NCBI GenBank assembly: GCA_903868655.1
Contig: CAIPWG010000486.1
Span: 1 to 9,458, forward strand
Reading direction: 5' to 3'
Length of the DNA: 9,458 nt
Source of the DNA: an uncultured Sphingomonadales bacterium
GTDB taxonomy: Bacteria; Pseudomonadota; Alphaproteobacteria; Sphingomonadales; Sphingomonadaceae
The first letter of the stretch is position 1, and every line of letters starts with the position of its first letter. The notes below the pieces were generated by a model, which saw only the letters and a program-made list of their open reading frames with translations, ran no database searches and was not told the DNA's origin. The position numbers were made by a program, and so were the translations under genes. Shown here in pieces: positions 6,283 to 9,458 of the stretch.

Positions 6283-6306
6283 GGCCGCGCTGTTGCCAGC
6301 GCGGCC
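6283..6306 (-). terminator. Strong hairpin terminator after the molybdenum hydroxylase operon
   Basis: GGCCGCGCTG and CAGCGCGGCC form a perfect ten-base-pair stem with a four-base loop. On the - strand it begins seven bases after the stop codon at 6314-6316 and is followed by TTT (complement of 6280-6282), a short T-tract. On the + strand it is followed by ATTATTGT, so it could also stop transcription coming from tRNA-Leu. Confidence 0.65.
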
Positions 6307-6313
6307 ATTATTG

Positions 6314-8506
6314 TCATGCCAATTGTTTCGCGATTGGCAAATTGCGGATGCGTTTGCCTGTGGCGGCGAACAGTGCATTGGCCAGCGCTGGTGCCGCAGG
6401 GGGCAGGCCGGGTTCACCCAGGCCGCCGATGGGGGCATCGCTCTCGATGAAGTGAACATCCACCAGCGGTGCATCGGCCAATTTCAATACGGTGTAGTCG
6501 GTGAAACTGTTCTGATCGACAGCGCCACCGGTCAGCGTGATGGCTTCACCCAGCGCGGTGGACAGGCCCATCAGCACGCCGCCCTGCACTTGCGCCTCGG
6601 CATTTTTGGGATTTACCGTGGTGCCACAGTCCACCACAGCCCAGACTTTGTGCACTTTCGGAGTGCCGTCGGGCGCGGCACTGGCTTCGATCACATGGGC
6701 GCAGATCGTGCCAAAGCTTTCGACCAGCGCGATACCGCGGCCTGTGCCTGTGGGTAGCGGCGATCCCCAGCCCGCGCGTTTTGCGACCGCATCCAGCACG
6801 GCCAGATGGCGACTGCCCGCCGGCAAATGCGCACGCCGGAACTGGTAAGGATCTTGCCCGGCCAGATGCGCGAGTTCGTCCATGAAGCTTTCGTTGTAAA
6901 AACCGTGCTGCGTGGAATTGACTGATCGCCAATAGGCATCGACCTGGTTGGAGATGTATTTGTAATGCCGCCGTGCGGTAGCCGGTACCTGGTAGGGAAA
7001 CACGGTTTCGCTCTCGGCATCGGCGAACTGTGCGTAATCGCTTTGCCATGCCGCGATTTTGCCATCAGCGCCGATAGCGGCTTGCAACTGGCCCAGCGAT
7101 TGTGGGCGATAAGCGCCCTGCTTTACATCTTCTTCACGCGACCAGATCAGCTTTACCGGGTGATCGACTTGCATCGCGACGCGTGCGATCTGTTCGATGA
7201 TCTGGGTATAAGGCGGGAACCTCCGGCCAAACCCGCCGCCCATGATCATGGGATGAAACGTCACATTATCCACCGACAGGCCGGAGAATTGCGCCAGCAA
7301 TTTGCGTGTCTGGATCGGGTCCTGGGTCGCGCCCCACACTTCCAGTTTTCCATCGGCATGATGACCGGTCATTGCGAACGGTTCCATCGTCGCCTGGTGC
7401 AGAAACGGCACGCGGAATTCGGCACGCAGCGGTTTTACGCCCGGCGTGGCGATGGCGGCGGCCACATCGCCCTTGCCATAATGGTTGTCGGGCTTGCCTT
7501 GCGCGATCTGCGCGGCTTGCGCAGTGTAAATGCTGGCGCTGCTGAGGCCACCATGCCCACCATCGCTGAATTTCGGATCGAGCGCGCGCACGCCCTTCAG
7601 TGCCGGCCAATAGCCGCGCGCGACCACCACCACCGCATCATCCAGCGTGATGACCTTTTCCACGCCCTTGACCGCCATCGCGGGTGCGTGATCGACCGAT
7701 TGCAATTTGCCCCCGCGCACGGGTGCCGCAATGACTGTGGCAACCCGCATGTCGGGCAGGGCGAAATCCATGCCATATTGCGCGGTGCCGTTCACTTTGC
7801 CGGGAATGTCGAAACGGTCGATCGGCTTGCCGATAAACGTATACTGATCGCGTGTTTTCAACGTGGGTTCGCTGGCAAGGTCACGACGTGCAGCAGCCTC
7901 GGCCAATTCGCCATACCGCAGGACTTTGCCCGTTTTGGCATGGGTGATCTGGCTGTTTTGCGCGACCAGTTCGGATTGAGGCACGCCCAGCCGATCTGCC
8001 GCAGTGGCCAGCAGGGCCTGCCGCGCAGCCGCACCAACCACACGCATGCCAAATTGCCCGGTGCCCCGGATCGCCGATGATCCGCCGGTGACTTGCAAGG
8101 GTAGATTACGAGCGATCAGCGAAAACACCGGATCGGGCAAGTGCTTCATGGCCGGCTGGCCCGCGATAGCCGGCACAAACATCTTGGCCAGCGCGGTATT
8201 GGCAAAGGCATAATCGGCCGGGGCCTGTTCGACATGGACTTTGCCCCAATCGGCGTCCAGCTCATCAGCCAGCATTTGCGCCAGTGCGGTGTGCGAGCCC
8301 TGGCCGAAATCGATATGCGGCGAATAGACCGTGATCGTATCGTCGTTGGCGATTTTCAGCCAGCCGGCGAAAGAGCTTTGCCCGGGGCCGGTGGTCATTT
8401 GCTTGGCGCGCGCCAGAGCAGACTTTTCACCCCACCACACCGAAAACACACCGGCACCCAGCGTTGCTGCGCCACCGATCAGGAAATACCTGCGCTGCAG
8501 TTTCAT
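6314..8506 (-). CDS. Molybdopterin-binding subunit of a xanthine dehydrogenase-family hydroxylase (isoquinoline 1-oxidoreductase beta-subunit type)
   Basis: This is the 730-residue catalytic large subunit. It hydroxylates an aldehyde or N-heterocycle at the molybdenum cofactor, taking oxygen from water. The N-terminus has a twin-arginine signal (R5-R6-YFLIG) followed by a hydrophobic stretch to about residue 25, so the folded complex is probably exported by Tat. FGQGSHTAL (67-75) and TGGSSAIR are typical early molybdopterin-domain segments. GGGFGRR (423-429) is the conserved cofactor-binding loop, and E698 in GLGEPGLPP is the catalytic glutamate. Lack of FAD and iron-sulphur domains, together with the signal, fits the IorB/periplasmic aldehyde dehydrogenase branch. 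The start at 8506 overlaps the small-subunit stop as ATGA and has AGGAG seven bases ahead; a further 98 open codons upstream are the shadow of that gene. The substrate is not predictable from sequence. Confidence 0.93.
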   Translation of the reverse strand: MKLQRRYFLIGGAATLGAGVFSVWWGEKSALARAKQMTTGPGQSSFAGWLKIANDDTITVYSPHIDFGQGSHTALAQMLADELDADWGKVHVEQAPADYAFANTALAKMFVPAIAGQPAMKHLPDPVFSLIARNLPLQVTGGSSAIRGTGQFGMRVVGAAARQALLATAADRLGVPQSELVAQNSQITHAKTGKVLRYGELAEAAARRDLASEPTLKTRDQYTFIGKPIDRFDIPGKVNGTAQYGMDFALPDMRVATVIAAPVRGGKLQSVDHAPAMAVKGVEKVITLDDAVVVVARGYWPALKGVRALDPKFSDGGHGGLSSASIYTAQAAQIAQGKPDNHYGKGDVAAAIATPGVKPLRAEFRVPFLHQATMEPFAMTGHHADGKLEVWGATQDPIQTRKLLAQFSGLSVDNVTFHPMIMGGGFGRRFPPYTQIIEQIARVAMQVDHPVKLIWSREEDVKQGAYRPQSLGQLQAAIGADGKIAAWQSDYAQFADAESETVFPYQVPATARRHYKYISNQVDAYWRSVNSTQHGFYNESFMDELAHLAGQDPYQFRRAHLPAGSRHLAVLDAVAKRAGWGSPLPTGTGRGIALVESFGTICAHVIEASAAPDGTPKVHKVWAVVDCGTTVNPKNAEAQVQGGVLMGLSTALGEAITLTGGAVDQNSFTDYTVLKLADAPLVDVHFIESDAPIGGLGEPGLPPAAPALANALFAATGKRIRNLPIAKQLA

Positions 8507-8973
8507 GCCACGGCTCCTGCCTGGGTGCCAGCGGCGGCATGGATAGCCTCGCGAATGCGCACGTATGTCGCGCAACGGCAGATGTTGGTCATGGCGGCGT
8601 CGATATCCGCGTCGGTGGGATGCGGGGTATGTTTCAACAGAGCCGCCGCCGCCATCAATTGGCCCGACTGGCAATAGCCGCATTGCGGTACCTGATGCGC
8701 GATCCATGCCGCCTGCAACGCGTGCGGCGCTTCGGGCGTGCCCAGCCCTTCGATCGTGGTCACTGCTTTGCCCGCAACCGTTCCAATTGGCACACTGCAT
8801 GAACGCATGACTTCACCATCCACGTGCACGCTGCACGCGCCACATGCCGCAATGCCGCAGCCGAATTTGGTTCCGGTCAGCCCCAATTCCTCGCGCAGGG
8901 CCCACAACAACGGCGTATCTTCGTCGCCGTGAAGCGTGACCGGCTTGCCGTTCACGCTGATTTCAATCGCCAT
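8503..8973 (-). CDS. [2Fe-2S] subunit of the molybdenum hydroxylase (isoquinoline 1-oxidoreductase alpha-subunit type)
   Basis: The 156-residue small subunit passes electrons from the molybdenum centre to an outside acceptor. The N-terminal plant-ferredoxin-like domain binds the first cluster through C39, C44, C47 and C59 (CGIAACGAC...C). The helical C-terminal domain binds the second through C98, C101, C132 and C134 (CGYC and CRC). All eight ligands are present. It has no signal peptide, so it probably reaches the periplasm by piggy-backing on the Tat signal of the large subunit, as known for related enzymes. The start at 8973 is chosen because GGGAG lies seven bases ahead and the ferredoxin fold begins immediately; 31 extra open codons upstream lack such support. 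It is translationally coupled to the large subunit by ATGA. No cytochrome or maturation chaperone gene (XdhC type) is in the window. Confidence 0.95.
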   Translation of the reverse strand: MAIEISVNGKPVTLHGDEDTPLLWALREELGLTGTKFGCGIAACGACSVHVDGEVMRSCSVPIGTVAGKAVTTIEGLGTPEAPHALQAAWIAHQVPQCGYCQSGQLMAAAALLKHTPHPTDADIDAAMTNICRCATYVRIREAIHAAAGTQAGAVA

Positions 8974-9009
8974 CGGATTGCTCCCAAGATGCTGTCCGTT
9001 CAGATCGGT

Positions 9010-9037
9010 AGCATATAAGGACTTGTGTTGCGTACAA
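9010..9037 (-). promoter_or_regulatory. Possible promoter and operator of the molybdenum hydroxylase operon
   Basis: Read on the - strand, TTGTAC (9037-9032) and TATGCT (9015-9010) are separated by 16 bases and could be a weak -35/-10 pair. An inverted repeat CTTGT-N7-ACAAG (9022-9038) overlaps the -35 element and might bind a repressor. The site lies in the 89-base gap between the permease stop and the small-subunit start. The match to consensus is partial; read-through from the permease is an alternative. Confidence 0.3.
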
Positions 9038-9062
9038 GCCGAATGATCGTGCAATCGCGGGG

Positions 9063-9458
9063 TCACGCCTGCGCGAAAGGATCAAGCCCGCGATCGGACG
9101 GGACCAGCCCCAACCGCACGATATGAAACCGCCACCAGGCCAACCCGGTGATCAGCCAGATCACCCCCAGCACCAGTGCCGACGGGTTCATCCCCCAAAG
9201 AATTGCCACCACCACACCAATGCCCAGCACGGGTGAAGCCACATGCACCAGCACATTGCGGCGCTCGGCCCGTGCAAAATGGACCAGCACACAGACATGG
9301 ATCAGCGCGAAACCGCACAGCGCGCCGAAATTCACGAAAGCCGCCAACTGGTCCATCGCCTCGCGCAGCCACAACGCCACCCCCAGCGAGACCGCGGTAG
9401 AGGCCAACATCGCCACATGCGGGGTGTTGTGACGCGGGTGCAACCGGGCAAGTTTTGC
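9063..9458 (-). CDS. APC-family amino acid permease, C-terminal part (truncated by window end)
   Basis: Only the last 131 residues are present; the frame stays open to the window end, so the 5' part lies outside. A TTG at 9443 could be read as a start, but codons before it continue a coding frame ([16 protein letters not shown]), the loop typical of APC permeases before a late transmembrane helix. Four hydrophobic segments follow, roughly at residues 16-33, 40-62, 68-87 and 90-112. The C-terminus is short and cytoplasmic-like. The family transports amino acids or polyamines across the inner membrane; the substrate cannot be told from this part. It lies 89 bases upstream of the molybdenum hydroxylase small subunit in the same direction, so co-transcription is possible but unproven. 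Confidence 0.8.
   Translation of the reverse strand, partial: AKLARLHPRHNTPHVAMLASTAVSLGVALWLREAMDQLAAFVNFGALCGFALIHVCVLVHFARAERRNVLVHVASPVLGIGVVVAILWGMNPSALVLGVIWLITGLAWWRFHIVRLGLVPSDRGLDPFAQA

Noticed and set aside
6965..8080. 371-codon open frame on the + strand opposite the molybdopterin subunit
   Set aside because: It is antisense to a gene with clear family motifs; its composition is Arg/His-rich and no domain is recognisable.
8507..8800. N-terminal extension of the molybdopterin subunit by 98 codons
   Set aside because: It runs through the [2Fe-2S] gene in another frame. The start at 8506 has a good ribosome-binding site, an ATGA overlap and a twin-arginine signal immediately after it.

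Overview
The window looks like chromosomal DNA of an alphaproteobacterium, most likely of the order Sphingomonadales (inferred). The clues are high GC content, tightly packed genes with ATGA overlaps, an alphaproteobacterial chemotaxis gene order containing cheD, a glutathione transferase whose N-terminus resembles sphingomonad enzymes, and an NDUFA9-like reductase. No mobile element, CRISPR array or phage gene was seen.

Bases 1-3312 (+ strand) are the distal part of a chemotaxis operon: cheR (5' end outside the window), cheB, cheD, a single-domain cheY, cheW, and an 84-residue helical protein. CheR methylates receptors. CheB demethylates and deamidates them under control of its receiver domain. 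CheD deamidates receptor glutamines. CheW couples receptors to CheA, and CheY carries the signal to the flagellar motor. CheA, the receptors and any further CheY are not in the window; they may lie upstream. No classical CheZ is present, but the 84-residue protein carries a D46-x-x-x-Q50 motif of the kind used by CheZ and by the Sinorhizobium protein CheT. It is the best candidate here for a little-described component, a minimal CheY-P phosphatase.

Bases 3313-4189 hold a 127-base gap with an AT-rich CtrA-like site, then a ParA/MinD-type ATPase. Its place beside che genes suggests a role in positioning chemoreceptor arrays, as for ParC of Vibrio and PpfA of Rhodobacter. A glutathione S-transferase-like gene follows at 4234-4905. 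Convergent to it on the - strand is an NDUFA9-type atypical short-chain reductase (4964-5914).

A tRNA-Leu(CAG) gene with encoded CCA lies at 6134-6220 (+), preceded by a TTGACA promoter. Facing it on the - strand is a two-gene molybdenum hydroxylase operon of the isoquinoline 1-oxidoreductase / aldehyde oxidase type. The [2Fe-2S] subunit (8503-8973) overlaps the Tat-signal-bearing molybdopterin subunit (6314-8506) by ATGA, and the operon ends at a strong hairpin (6283-6306). Upstream, also on the - strand, is the C-terminal part of an APC-type amino acid permease that runs off the window end (9063-9458).

No gene-free stretch exceeds 300 bases. The longest, 5915-6133, holds the reductase upstream region and the tRNA promoter, with no credible small gene.
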